DNA from: an uncultured Pelagibacteraceae bacterium
GTDB taxonomy: Bacteria; Pseudomonadota; Alphaproteobacteria; Pelagibacterales; Pelagibacteraceae
Reading direction: 5' to 3'
Assembly (NCBI GenBank): GCA_902521615.1
Contig: CABYSJ010000004.1
Location: 20,821-84,820, forward strand
Length of the DNA stretch: 64,000 nt
Shown piece by piece: positions 20,850 through 30,477 of the stretch. Each line of letters opens with the position of its first letter. The first letter of the stretch is position 1. The translations under genes were made by a program, and so were the position numbers. The notes below the pieces were generated by a model, which worked only from the letters and a program-made list of their open reading frames with translations, made no database searches and was not told the origin of the DNA.

Positions 20850-21476
20850 TTATAAATTTATAAAATTACCAATTATTTTAAGTCCAATTTTATCACTCTT
20901 TTCAGGGTGAAATTGGGTTCCAAAGATATTTTCTTTTTCAACAGAGCAAACAATATTTGAAGAATAATCTGTTGTTGCTGAAATTACGTTTTTATCTTTT
21001 GGTAGAAATTCATAACTATGCACAAAATACATATGTGAATTATTTTCTATATCTTTAAAAATTTTACTGTCTTTAACAATGTTAATTTGGTTCCAGCCAA
21101 TGTGAGGAAGTTTATATTTTCCATTTTGATTATCTATCTTTGATACCTTACCAGATATCCATCCAAGTCCTTTAGTTTCGGTTTCCTCATATCCAACATC
21201 TGCAAACATTTGCAAACCAACACAAATTCCAAGAAGTGGTTTTTTATTGTTAATTACAAATTCATTAAGTGTATCTGAGAGACCATCAATATTGGTTAAT
21301 GCATTAACACAACTTTTAAACGAACCCTGCCCTGGTAAAACGACTTTATCTGAAGATTTAATTTTATTTAAATCTGAAGTTACTTCAATATTTACTTTAT
21401 CTTTAGCAACCTCCTTAAAAGAGTTTATTACCGAGCTTATATTGCCCGAATTATAATCAACAATTGTGACGTTCAT
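20850..21476 (-). CDS. hisH: imidazole glycerol phosphate synthase subunit HisH
   Basis: IVDYNSGNISSV, PLLGICVGLQMF, GTQFHPEKS. Confidence 0.97.
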   Translation of the reverse strand: MNVTIVDYNSGNISSVINSFKEVAKDKVNIEVTSDLNKIKSSDKVVLPGQGSFKSCVNALTNIDGLSDTLNEFVINNKKPLLGICVGLQMFADVGYEETETKGLGWISGKVSKIDNQNGKYKLPHIGWNQINIVKDSKIFKDIENNSHMYFVHSYEFLPKDKNVISATTDYSSNIVCSVEKENIFGTQFHPEKSDKIGLKIIGNFINL

Positions 21477-21481
21477 TAAAC

Positions 21482-22072
21482 TTATAATGAGCCTTTAGTG
21501 GATGGAACGCTCTTTTTGTTTCTTGGATCCATCTCTAGCGCAGCTCTTAATGATCTTGCTAATGCTTTATAACAAGACTCAATGATGTGGTGACTATTAT
21601 CACCATAAATATTTTCAACGTGCATAGTAATGCCTGCAGATTGAGAAAATGCTTGGAACCATTCTTTAAATAACTCAGTATCCATTTCTCCAAGTTTCTC
21701 GACTTTCAATTTTACTTTCCATATCAAATAAGGTCTGTTTGAAACATCTATTGCAACTCTGGTTAACGTTTCATCCATTGGAATAATTGTGTGCGCATAT
21801 CTTTTTATTCCTACAAATTTTTTAGCAGCTTTCTTTAAAGCCTCACCAATTGCAATACCTGTATCTTCTGTTGTGTGGTGAAGATCTATATGAGTGTCCC
21901 CTTTTGCTTTAACTTTTAAATCGATTAAGGAATGCTTTGATAGTTGCTCAAGCATATGATCTAGAAAACCTATGCCAGTGTCAATTTGGTACTTACCTTT
22001 ACCATCAATATTTACTTCAACATTGATGCTGGTTTCTTTTGTTTTTCGAGATACTTTTCCTTTTCTAGCCAT
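21482..22072 (-). CDS. hisB: imidazoleglycerol-phosphate dehydratase
   Basis: [51 protein letters not shown]. Confidence 0.98.
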   Translation of the reverse strand: MARKGKVSRKTKETSINVEVNIDGKGKYQIDTGIGFLDHMLEQLSKHSLIDLKVKAKGDTHIDLHHTTEDTGIAIGEALKKAAKKFVGIKRYAHTIIPMDETLTRVAIDVSNRPYLIWKVKLKVEKLGEMDTELFKEWFQAFSQSAGITMHVENIYGDNSHHIIESCYKALARSLRAALEMDPRNKKSVPSTKGSL

Positions 22073-22126
22073 ATATTTTTAATGGTATACATACATAATC
22101 ACACTATATCAATATCAGTCTGAACA

Positions 22127-22155
22127 CTTGAAGTATCAAAAATAGTTACCATTTA
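22127..22155 (+). promoter_or_regulatory. predicted sigma-32 (RpoH) promoter of hslVU
   Basis: CTTGAA - 16 nt - CCATTTA, 6 nt before the hslV ATG. Confidence 0.7.
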
Positions 22156-22161
22156 TTAGGT

Positions 22162-22677
22162 ATGACAACAATTGTTCTAGTCAGAAAAAATAATGAAGTA
22201 GTCGTTGCTGGTGATGGACAAGTCAGTATGGGAAATACTGTTGTTAAAAGCACTGCTTCAAAAGTTAGAAAAATTGAAAAAAGAGATGTGGTAGCAGGAT
22301 TTGCAGGATCCACTGCTGATGCTTTAACTTTATTTGAAAGATTAGAAGGTAAATTAGAAAAACATGCAGGAAATTTATCTAGAGCTGCTGTTGAATTAGC
22401 TAAAGATTGGAGAACGGATAAATACTTAAGAAGATTAGAGGCGTTAATGGCTGTAGGCGATAAAAGTAATAGCTATATTATTTCTGGAACTGGTGATGTG
22501 CTAGAGCCTGAGGGAGATGTTATTGGAATAGGCTCGGGTGGTAATTACGCATTAGCAGCTGGAAAAGTTTTAATTGAGGGCAATATGTCAGCTGAAGAGG
22601 TTGCTAAAAAGGCAATTAAAGTTGCAGCAGACATATGTGTTTTCACAAATGATAATGTAAAAATAGAAAAAATTTAA
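22162..22677 (+). CDS. hslV: ATP-dependent protease subunit HslV
   Basis: [28 protein letters not shown], Thr2 catalytic. Confidence 0.98.
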   Translation: MTTIVLVRKNNEVVVAGDGQVSMGNTVVKSTASKVRKIEKRDVVAGFAGSTADALTLFERLEGKLEKHAGNLSRAAVELAKDWRTDKYLRRLEALMAVGDKSNSYIISGTGDVLEPEGDVIGIGSGGNYALAAGKVLIEGNMSAEEVAKKAIKVAADICVFTNDNVKIEKI

Positions 22678-24050
22678 TGGACAAATCAAACGTAACACAA
22701 CTACACCCAAAAGATAAAAACCAAAAAGAGGAAACTTCTTTAGTAAGTTCTTTATCGCCAAGAGAAATTGTATCCGAATTGGATAGATTTGTTGTTGGAC
22801 AAAACAAAGCAAAAAGAGCTGTTGCTGTTGCATTAAGAAATAGATGGAGAAGACAAGCTCTTAAAGGTGAAATGAAGAATGAAGTTTTGCCAAAAAATAT
22901 CTTAATGATTGGACCTACTGGAGTGGGTAAAACAGAAATTTCGAGAAGATTGTCAAAGTTAGCTGAAGCTCCATTTGTAAAAGTTGAAGCGACAAGATTT
23001 ACTGAGGTTGGATATGTTGGGAGGGATGTTGAACAAATAGTCAGAGATTTAATTGAAATTGCAATTTCGATGGAAAAAGTAAAAAAAAGAAAAGAAGTTT
23101 TTTCTCAAGCACAAAAAGCTGCAGAGGAAAAAGTTTTAGATGCATTAGTTGGAAAAAAAGCAAGCCTAGCAACAAGAGAAAGTTTTAGGAAAAGATTGAG
23201 AAATGGTGATTTAGATGATAACGAAATTGAAATAGCTGTTAGTGATACAGGCTCTAGCGGTGCCTCTTTTGAAATCCCAGGAATGCCTGGCGCAAATGTT
23301 GGCATGATCAATATTGGTGAAATGATTGGAAAATCAATGGGAAATAAAGAAAAAAAGAAAAAAATGACAGTTAAAGAATCTCATGAGATTTTAATTAATG
23401 ACGAGTCTGATAAATTAATTGAACAAGATAAAATTATTAAAGCTGCAAAACTTTCAACCGAAAACAATGGTATTGTTTTCTTAGACGAAATAGACAAAAT
23501 TTCAGCAAGAACTGATAGGGTTGGGGGAGATGTTTCAAGAGAAGGTGTTCAAAGGGATTTGTTGCCTTTAATTGAAGGAACTACTGTAAATACGAAACAC
23601 GGGCCAATTAAAACAGATCATATCTTATTTATAGCATCTGGTGCATTTCAACTTGCAAAACCATCTGATCTATTACCCGAACTACAAGGGAGATTGCCTA
23701 TTAGAGTAGAGTTAGAAGCGCTGACTAGCGAAGATTTTAAAAGAATATTAAAAGAACCGGATTTTAGTTTAATTAAACAATATATAGCTTTATTAAAAAC
23801 AGAAAATGTTGATCTAGAATTTTCAGATGATGGTATAGATATGATTGCAAATATTGCATCGGAGGTAAATACAACAGTAGAAAATATAGGAGCTAGAAGA
23901 TTGCATACTATTATCGAAAAAATTTTAGATGAAATTAGCTTTACAGCAACTGATAGATCAGGAGAAAAAATTGTTATTAATAAAGAATATATAAATAAAA
24001 ATCTTGATAGCTTAGTAAAAGATACTGATTTATCAAAGTTTATTCTTTAA
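22677..24050 (+). CDS. hslU: ATP-dependent protease ATPase subunit HslU
   Basis: [47 protein letters not shown]. Confidence 0.98.
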   Translation: MDKSNVTQLHPKDKNQKEETSLVSSLSPREIVSELDRFVVGQNKAKRAVAVALRNRWRRQALKGEMKNEVLPKNILMIGPTGVGKTEISRRLSKLAEAPFVKVEATRFTEVGYVGRDVEQIVRDLIEIAISMEKVKKRKEVFSQAQKAAEEKVLDALVGKKASLATRESFRKRLRNGDLDDNEIEIAVSDTGSSGASFEIPGMPGANVGMINIGEMIGKSMGNKEKKKKMTVKESHEILINDESDKLIEQDKIIKAAKLSTENNGIVFLDEIDKISARTDRVGGDVSREGVQRDLLPLIEGTTVNTKHGPIKTDHILFIASGAFQLAKPSDLLPELQGRLPIRVELEALTSEDFKRILKEPDFSLIKQYIALLKTENVDLEFSDDGIDMIANIASEVNTTVENIGARRLHTIIEKILDEISFTATDRSGEKIVINKEYINKNLDSLVKDTDLSKFIL

Positions 24051-24053
24051 CAT

Positions 24054-24893
24054 TTATAAATATCCTAATTCAGTCATTTCTTTTTGAAAACTTTTTTCAA
24101 TTTTATCGATATTTTTTTTATCTAAAATTTTTTTCCAGTCATTCTTTGGACCTAAATTAAAAAAAACTTTTCTTTTTCCAGTTTTAACGTCTAAAAGAGC
24201 TTCTTTAAAATCTTCTTTTGTCTCTTGCATCTTCATTTTTTCAAAATCTGTAGATTTTATAGCTTTATTCAATTTGACCATATCTAAATTAAATTGCATT
24301 CCAAGAGTTTCTAGAAATTTAAAAATTTTAATCATAGTAGATTTTTTTTTTATTATTAAATCCTCGTATTTGATTAAAATATATTTTTTTTGTGAATTAA
24401 GATTTCTCCATGAATTATAATTAAAACTCCAAGAGCCTAGAAAAACACTTGAGTTTTTATTTGTTTTTTCCATAAATCTTGAGTTATCTAATAATGTATC
24501 TGTTGCTTGATCATGAGTTAAATCAAAATGATGTGCAAAAGAGGTAACTACATTTCTTGGATCTCTAACTATGTAAATTGCTGCAAGAGTATTGTTCATA
24601 TCTGTAAAATTACAATCGTACATTTTACATAATGAACTGTGAGTTTTAAAAAATTTTACTTTACTCTTTTCTTTATTTATAAAATTTTGAGCATTTATAA
24701 AATTTTTAAAAACTTCTTTATCATTTTCAATATCAATACCTAATGGCAAAAAATGATCTTTTAGAGGGAATTGAGATATATTCTTTAAATTTTCTAATTT
24801 TGAAATGCCATCCTTGGTATAAAAATAGGAAGATAAAATAGATCTTAAGAGTGTATTCCCACTTTTGGGATATGATGCGAGCCAAATAATCAT
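24054..24893 (-). CDS. sulfotransferase domain protein (paralogue 2)
   Basis: MIIWLASYPKSGNTLLRSILSSYFYTKDG, AIYIVRDPRNVVTSFAHHF, FFNLGPKNDWKKILD; clearly paralogous to 12923-13783. Confidence 0.9.
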   Translation of the reverse strand: MIIWLASYPKSGNTLLRSILSSYFYTKDGISKLENLKNISQFPLKDHFLPLGIDIENDKEVFKNFINAQNFINKEKSKVKFFKTHSSLCKMYDCNFTDMNNTLAAIYIVRDPRNVVTSFAHHFDLTHDQATDTLLDNSRFMEKTNKNSSVFLGSWSFNYNSWRNLNSQKKYILIKYEDLIIKKKSTMIKIFKFLETLGMQFNLDMVKLNKAIKSTDFEKMKMQETKEDFKEALLDVKTGKRKVFFNLGPKNDWKKILDKKNIDKIEKSFQKEMTELGYL

Positions 24894-25309
24894 TTATTTT
24901 TATTTTTTTTTAAAAAAATATAGAAAGCCCCACTACCTCCATCTTCAATTTTTGCCTCTTTAATTTCATAAATCACGTTCATTAAATTTTTATTTTTTGA
25001 AATAAATTCAGGCACAGAATGTTTTAATATGCTTAGTTCTCTAGAAATATATGGATTTTTTTCATTCTCAGAATGGAGACCTTTACCTGTTACAATAATC
25101 AATTTGTTTATATTATCTTCAAAAGATTTATATATAAATTCCTCCACTGCTTTATTTGCTTCTTCAAGTGTAAAACCGTGCAAATCTATACTTCTTGTTT
25201 GAAATGAAACTTTATTTATTTTTTTAAAATCTTTGTTTGGAAGTTTTTCATCACTGGAAATAAATTTTTCCCAATCTTTTTTATCTTTATCTGAAATATC
25301 TCTATTCAA
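24890..25309 (-). CDS. Smr domain protein
   Basis: SIDLHGFTLEEANKAVEEFI...KLIIVTGKGLHSE. Confidence 0.93.
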   Translation of the reverse strand: MNRDISDKDKKDWEKFISSDEKLPNKDFKKINKVSFQTRSIDLHGFTLEEANKAVEEFIYKSFEDNINKLIIVTGKGLHSENEKNPYISRELSILKHSVPEFISKNKNLMNVIYEIKEAKIEDGGSGAFYIFLKKNKNK

Positions 25310-25948
25310 TTAAGTTAAAGTATTTACAAGCTGCCAGTTAGGATTTGTAGATGTTATGTCTCTTGCAAAAACCCAAGTATCATAAATTTTTTTTACTTTT
25401 TCTGGATCTCCAGAGATAATTTTTTTATCTTTATCCCTAATGCAGGTAATTACTTCCGCTATAAATTTTACAGTGACGTTCAACATATTCCCAATTTTTT
25501 TATGTTCAGAAATTTCAGCTGAATTAACTCCTATAAATGTAATTTCAGCATATTGACCTCTGGCACTTCTGTCTTTTAATGCTTCATTAAATTGCTCATA
25601 TATTTTTTTATTTAGTAAAGGTTTACTAGCAATTATTTTGTTATCATTGTCACTAAAATCAGTAATTATAGTTTCATAAGCTATTTTGGCACCTTTCAAA
25701 AAATCTTTCTGAGCCTCATCATCAAAATCATCTTTAGATTTGATGGGTTGATCAACTTTAATTTTTTTTAGAACCTCCTTAAATTGAGTAGGATTTTTAC
25801 CCTCAAAACCCGTTCTTTTGCCTAGAATACTTTTTAATCTTAAAAATATGAAGCCAGCTATCATTGCTAACAAAATAATATCTATATATTCAAAACTATA
25901 ATTCATGAATTTATAGTAATTACTATGTTGATAAATTTCAACTAGCAA
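25310..25948 (-). CDS. Tim44/TimA-like domain protein
   Basis: N-terminal TM, FLKGAKIAYETIITDFS, C-terminal NTF2-like Tim44 fold; conserved position beside fxsA/secB. Confidence 0.88.
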   Translation of the reverse strand: MLVEIYQHSNYYKFMNYSFEYIDIILLAMIAGFIFLRLKSILGKRTGFEGKNPTQFKEVLKKIKVDQPIKSKDDFDDEAQKDFLKGAKIAYETIITDFSDNDNKIIASKPLLNKKIYEQFNEALKDRSARGQYAEITFIGVNSAEISEHKKIGNMLNVTVKFIAEVITCIRDKDKKIISGDPEKVKKIYDTWVFARDITSTNPNWQLVNTLT

Positions 25949-25964
25949 TTTAGATTAAGGACAA

Positions 25965-26381
25965 ATGAACTCAATTTTGATCTTAATTTTATTAATTCCC
26001 ATGATAGAAATTTATCTATTAATTAAAATTGGTTCTCAAATAGGTGCTTTAATAACCGTTTTAATGATTATTATAACAGCAATAGTTGGAGTTTATTACG
26101 CAAAATATGAAGGCCTAAATACCCTCACATCAGGGTTTATACAGATAAGCAAAAATGAAACTCCTACTTATGAAATGCTGTCTGGAGCTGCAATCGCGTT
26201 TGCAGCCCTATTGTTAATTATACCTGGTTTTTTAACAGACTTTGTAGGTTTTGTTTTAATATTTCCACCAACAAGAAAAATAATATTTAGTGGTATAGCA
26301 AAAAAATTTAATCGAAAAAAAGAAAAAAATAATTTTATTGATGGTGAATTTGAAGATATAGATGAAAAAAATGACAAGTAA
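25965..26381 (+). CDS. fxsA: FxsA family membrane protein
   Basis: IPMIEIYLLIKIGSQIGALITVLMIIITAIVG...LLLIIPGFLTDFVGFVLIFPPTR. Confidence 0.9.
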   Translation: MNSILILILLIPMIEIYLLIKIGSQIGALITVLMIIITAIVGVYYAKYEGLNTLTSGFIQISKNETPTYEMLSGAAIAFAALLLIIPGFLTDFVGFVLIFPPTRKIIFSGIAKKFNRKKEKNNFIDGEFEDIDEKNDK

Positions 26382-26793
26382 ATACAAGATCCTAGCAAAA
26401 TTTATTAAAGATTTGTCAAGTGAAACAAAAGATACAGAAACTTACATTTTTGTTAGAGATAGAATTTTAAAATACCAATTAAGTATTGATATCAATTCAA
26501 AAGCAATAAAAAACAAAATGATAGAAGTTAATACAGTCATGAAGCTACAAGACAAAGAAGATACAAAAAAAAAATCTTTTTTTGAAATGACCTACACAAC
26601 TGTAGTTAAAATTAGTGACGAAGTTAAAGAAAAACAAGAACTTGAAAAAATTATATTGTGTGATGTGCAATCTCAAATTTGCTTGGATTTAGAAAAATCA
26701 TTTTTAGATATGTTGCACAATTCGGGATATCCAAACATGAAATTTGAAAAAAAATTAGATTTTGAAAAATTATATAAACAGAGAATAAATTAG
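26362..26793 (+). CDS. secB: protein-export chaperone SecB (divergent)
   Basis: Size, fold-like pattern (TETYIFVRDRILKYQLSIDINSKAI) and conserved fxsA-secB-dnaQ synteny. Confidence 0.75.
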   Translation: MKKMTSKYKILAKFIKDLSSETKDTETYIFVRDRILKYQLSIDINSKAIKNKMIEVNTVMKLQDKEDTKKKSFFEMTYTTVVKISDEVKEKQELEKIILCDVQSQICLDLEKSFLDMLHNSGYPNMKFEKKLDFEKLYKQRIN

Positions 26794-27452
26794 AAAAAAT
26801 TTTTTTTTAAATTATTTTTTAAATATTCTTTATGTTTGTTGAGCTCATCTTCACTTGGAGAAATAATTCTTTTAAAATATGAGATAGGAGAAATATCATT
26901 TTTTTTATCATCAAAGTTTTCATTTAGAAAATTTAAAGTCGGTTCTTTTTGATCAATTAAATTTATATATACTTTGGCTAATAAATCGCAATCAATTAGA
27001 GCTGTGTGTTGGATACGACTAGAATTATCAATTTTAAATCTTTTACATAATGCATCTAAACTTGCCGGAGAACCTGGAAATTTTTGCCTTGCGATCTCTA
27101 AGGTATCAATAACCTCGTTGGAAATGTTATTTTTTCCAAGCAAGGATAGTTCATTGTTTATGTGGGAAAGATCAAATTCCGAATTATGAATAATTAACCT
27201 TTTACCGTTGATAAAATCTAAAAATTCCTGGCTTATTTCTTTAAATTTTTTTTGTTTTTTTAAAAATTCATCACTATAACCATGAATTTCAAATGCTTTC
27301 TGTGATACTTTTCTTTCTGGATTTAGATAATAATGAAATTTGTTTTTAGTTGGAATCAAATCTTCTAATTCAATACACCCTATTTCCACCATTCTATGGC
27401 CTTCTTCAACTGAAATGCCGGTTGTTTCTGTATCTAAAACTATTTCTTTCAT
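26790..27452 (-). CDS. dnaQ: DNA polymerase III epsilon subunit
   Basis: EIVLDTETTGISVEEGHRMVEIGCIEL, IHNSEFDLSHIN, HTALIDCDLLAKVYINL. Confidence 0.96.
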   Translation of the reverse strand: MKEIVLDTETTGISVEEGHRMVEIGCIELEDLIPTKNKFHYYLNPERKVSQKAFEIHGYSDEFLKKQKKFKEISQEFLDFINGKRLIIHNSEFDLSHINNELSLLGKNNISNEVIDTLEIARQKFPGSPASLDALCKRFKIDNSSRIQHTALIDCDLLAKVYINLIDQKEPTLNFLNENFDDKKNDISPISYFKRIISPSEDELNKHKEYLKNNLKKNFF

Positions 27453-28022
27453 TTATAAAATTTTTTTTAGAATAAAATTAACGTCTTTTATAACAGATTT
27501 TTTTGTAAAATTATTTTTTATTATAAATTGAGATTTATTTTTTTTATATTTTGATGAAAATTGAATTTTTTCAAATTTTTTAAATAATTGCATGTTAAAA
27601 TTTGGTCTTTTTCTGAGCCTTCTTCTTAATTCTCCTTTAGGTGAGACAACAAAAACTAATATATCTTTTCTATAATTAATTTTGTTTTCCAAAAGTAACG
27701 GAATATCTAAAATTACAATTTTTTTATTTTTATTTTTTTTTAAAAATAATTTCAATTTTTTTCTTATTTCTAAATGAACTACAGTTATTATTTTTTTTAG
27801 GTTAACGTTATTACTCAGTATTGCTTTAGTAATTTCATTTTTATTTATTGGAAATGATGAAATAAATTTTGGTAATTTTTTCTTTAATTTACTAAATATT
27901 TTTTTATCTTTTTTATAAAGCTTTGATACTTCATAATCTGCATTAAATACTGGATATCCAAAGCTTTTAGCAACATAGCTTTTTCCTGAACCTATATCTC
28001 CCAAAATTCCAATTCTAATCAT
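27453..28022 (-). CDS. coaE: dephospho-CoA kinase
   Basis: GILGDIGSGKSYVAKSFGYPVFNADYEVSKLY. Confidence 0.93.
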   Translation of the reverse strand: MIRIGILGDIGSGKSYVAKSFGYPVFNADYEVSKLYKKDKKIFSKLKKKLPKFISSFPINKNEITKAILSNNVNLKKIITVVHLEIRKKLKLFLKKNKNKKIVILDIPLLLENKINYRKDILVFVVSPKGELRRRLRKRPNFNMQLFKKFEKIQFSSKYKKNKSQFIIKNNFTKKSVIKDVNFILKKIL

Positions 28023-28812
28023 TTTTTAAAATTTCTAATGTCACGCTATTGATCTGTGGTTCTATTCCATGCCATAATTTGAATGCTTCAAATGCCTGAT
28101 AAACAAACATCAATTTACCATTCTCTGTTCTATTACCAAGTTTTTTTCCTTCTTTTAAAAAATTTGTTTCTTCAGGATTATAAATTACATCATAAAACAG
28201 CTTGTTATTACCAACCTTTGAAAAATCTAAATTGATAGACTCCTTGTTTAATCCCAAACTGGTAGCATTTATGATTACATCAAAATCATTTATCTCACCC
28301 CAATCTAATACCTCTAAATTATAAAATTGTGATTTTAAATCCTCAGCTTTTTTTTTAGTTCTGTTGCTAATAGAAATTTTTGAAACATTCATTTTGTTTA
28401 AAGCAAAAATTATTGAAGGAACAACTCCACCAGCTCCTAAAATTAAAATTTTTTTGCCTTGCACATCGAAATTTAAATTTTTAATTGCTTTATCAAAACC
28501 AAAAATATCTGTATTATAGCCTATCAAATTATCATTATTTAAAATTATTGTATTTACTGACTGAGTTTGTTCTGCCTCTAGACTTAATTTGTCTAAATAA
28601 GGTATTACTGTTTTTTTGAACGGAACAGTAACATTAATACCGTTTATTTTTTTTTCTTTAACTTCAGAAATTATAGTTTGGAGATTTTTCTCCTCAATAT
28701 TTTTTTTATCATAAATGGCGTCAATGTTGTTTTCTTTGAGCCAAAAATTGTGAAGTTTAGGTGATAAAGAGTGGTTGATAGGATTGCCAATTACAAAATA
28801 TTTTTTCATCAC
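28015..28812 (-). CDS. aroE: shikimate dehydrogenase
   Basis: VIGNPINHSLSPKLHNFWL, GINVTVPFKK, LGAGGVVPSIIFAL. Confidence 0.96.
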   Translation of the reverse strand: MMKKYFVIGNPINHSLSPKLHNFWLKENNIDAIYDKKNIEEKNLQTIISEVKEKKINGINVTVPFKKTVIPYLDKLSLEAEQTQSVNTIILNNDNLIGYNTDIFGFDKAIKNLNFDVQGKKILILGAGGVVPSIIFALNKMNVSKISISNRTKKKAEDLKSQFYNLEVLDWGEINDFDVIINATSLGLNKESINLDFSKVGNNKLFYDVIYNPEETNFLKEGKKLGNRTENGKLMFVYQAFEAFKLWHGIEPQINSVTLEILKND

Positions 28813-29393
28813 AATAAGCTTAAGTATTCTTTAATTTTTTTTACAGGTAAACCCATAATTGTATCTTCGTCACCTTCTATGCTTGCAAATAAGCTTCTGC
28901 CCTCTCCTTCTATTTGGTAAACGTTATATGCATAAAGTGTTGCATCAGATATTTTAGATAAATAATTTTTTAACTCATCATCGGTAAAATTTTTCATTGT
29001 TAATTTTGCTTTATCAGTATAATTCCAAATCATAGATCCATTTTTAGATATACAAACAGAGCTAATTAAAAAATGTGATTTACCGTTAAGTTTTCTTAAT
29101 ATTTCCATTGCCTCTTCTCTGTTTTCTGGTTTAGATATCAGTTCGCCCTCCAAATCTATCACACTATCTGCTCCTAATACTATTTCGTCATTTTTTTTCA
29201 TGCTAACTTTGTTTGCTTTTAATTCAGCTAATTTTTTTGAAATTATTTCTGAACTTGCCTGTTCTTTTATTAAACTTTCTTTAACAGGCTCTTCATCTAC
29301 GTTTGAAGGCTCAACAACGCATTTAATATTATTTTTATCTAAAATTTCTTTTCTAACCTCGCTTTTTGAAGCAAGAATAATTTTATTTAACAT
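28809..29393 (-). CDS. maf: Maf-like nucleotide pyrophosphatase
   Basis: IILASKSEVRKEIL, VLGADSVID, YNVYQIEGEG. Confidence 0.94.
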   Translation of the reverse strand: MLNKIILASKSEVRKEILDKNNIKCVVEPSNVDEEPVKESLIKEQASSEIISKKLAELKANKVSMKKNDEIVLGADSVIDLEGELISKPENREEAMEILRKLNGKSHFLISSVCISKNGSMIWNYTDKAKLTMKNFTDDELKNYLSKISDATLYAYNVYQIEGEGRSLFASIEGDEDTIMGLPVKKIKEYLSLL

Positions 29394-30210
29394 TGTTTAA
29401 ATATATTTCGTGAATTTTAATTATAGAAGCTGCTGTTTCTTCAACTGATTTTCTCGTTACGTCTATAAGGGGCCATTTATATTTTTGAAATGTTTTTTTT
29501 GCCTCTAGAACCTCTTTTTTAATATTTTCTAAATCTGTATATTCAATATTTTCTGTTTCTCTCAAAGAGTTCATTCTATTTTTTCTCAAATCAGCTAGTC
29601 TTTCCGGCTCTGTACTTAGTCCTACAACACATGTCATTTGTGGATTTTTTTTAAGGGAATCTGGTAAAGAATTTTCATTTACTAACGGAATGTTTGACGT
29701 TTTAAAACCTTTGTTAGCTAAGTAAATAGATGTTGGTGTTTTACTTGTTCTGCTTACGCCTACAAGAATAATATCAGATTTGTTTACTTCGTTTATTAAA
29801 TTTCCATCATCATGATTCATTGTAAATTGAATTGCTTCAATTCTGTTATAATACTCTTCATTCAGTATATGTTGACCACTTGGCTCGTGTGTTGCTTTTT
29901 GATTTAATATTTTTGAAAAATTCAGAATTAAATTTCCTAAAACGCCAAAACATGGAATATTTTTATCCTCGCTTGCATTCGCAAGATGTTTAGCTAAGTT
30001 GTTATCGACGATTGTATATAAAATTATTGAATTTTCATTTTTTTTTGCATCCTCTAGAATTTTAAGAATTTGGTTTTCTGTTCTTGTAAAGGAGTAAGAA
30101 TGAACCTTATATTCTATATTTAAAAATTGAGCCTTCAGAGCTAAAAATATTCTGTCTAAAGTCTCGCCCGTTGAGTCAGAAATTAAATATATTTGATATG
30201 TATTACTCAT
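29383..30210 (-). CDS. ppsR: pyruvate, phosphate dikinase/PEP synthase regulatory kinase/phosphorylase (DUF299)
   Basis: IYLISDSTGETLDRIFLALKAQF, LVGVSRTSKTPTSIYLANKGFKTSNIPLV, GLSTEPERLADLRKNR. Confidence 0.94.
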   Translation of the reverse strand: MSNTYQIYLISDSTGETLDRIFLALKAQFLNIEYKVHSYSFTRTENQILKILEDAKKNENSIILYTIVDNNLAKHLANASEDKNIPCFGVLGNLILNFSKILNQKATHEPSGQHILNEEYYNRIEAIQFTMNHDDGNLINEVNKSDIILVGVSRTSKTPTSIYLANKGFKTSNIPLVNENSLPDSLKKNPQMTCVVGLSTEPERLADLRKNRMNSLRETENIEYTDLENIKKEVLEAKKTFQKYKWPLIDVTRKSVEETAASIIKIHEIYLNNVK

Positions 30211-30477
30211 GAATAAATTGTTAATAAATTTGTAATATTTTAATTAAATTACACAATTTAAAATTTTTTAAATTAACCTTGTAAAAACTGCTATTTTTTA
30301 ACATTAATAATAAATAGGGTAAAACAATCCACAAAAATTAATATGGTTAAAAAAGCTTCATTTTAAACAATTTTATTCAGATAACTTGTTGGTAAATTGT
30401 GAATATTATGTTTATAAAAATTAATCACCTTTATTCACAAGATATATTACAACTACAATAATTAATAATACTTATTT
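30211..30477. other. predicted chromosomal replication origin (oriC)
   Basis: 267-bp AT-rich intergenic region between ppsR and hemE (same position as Caulobacter Cori); exact TTATNCACA box at 30431-30439 plus near-boxes at 30373-30381, 30398-30406 (minus strand), 30421-30429 and 30325-30333; genes diverge on both sides. Confidence 0.82.
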
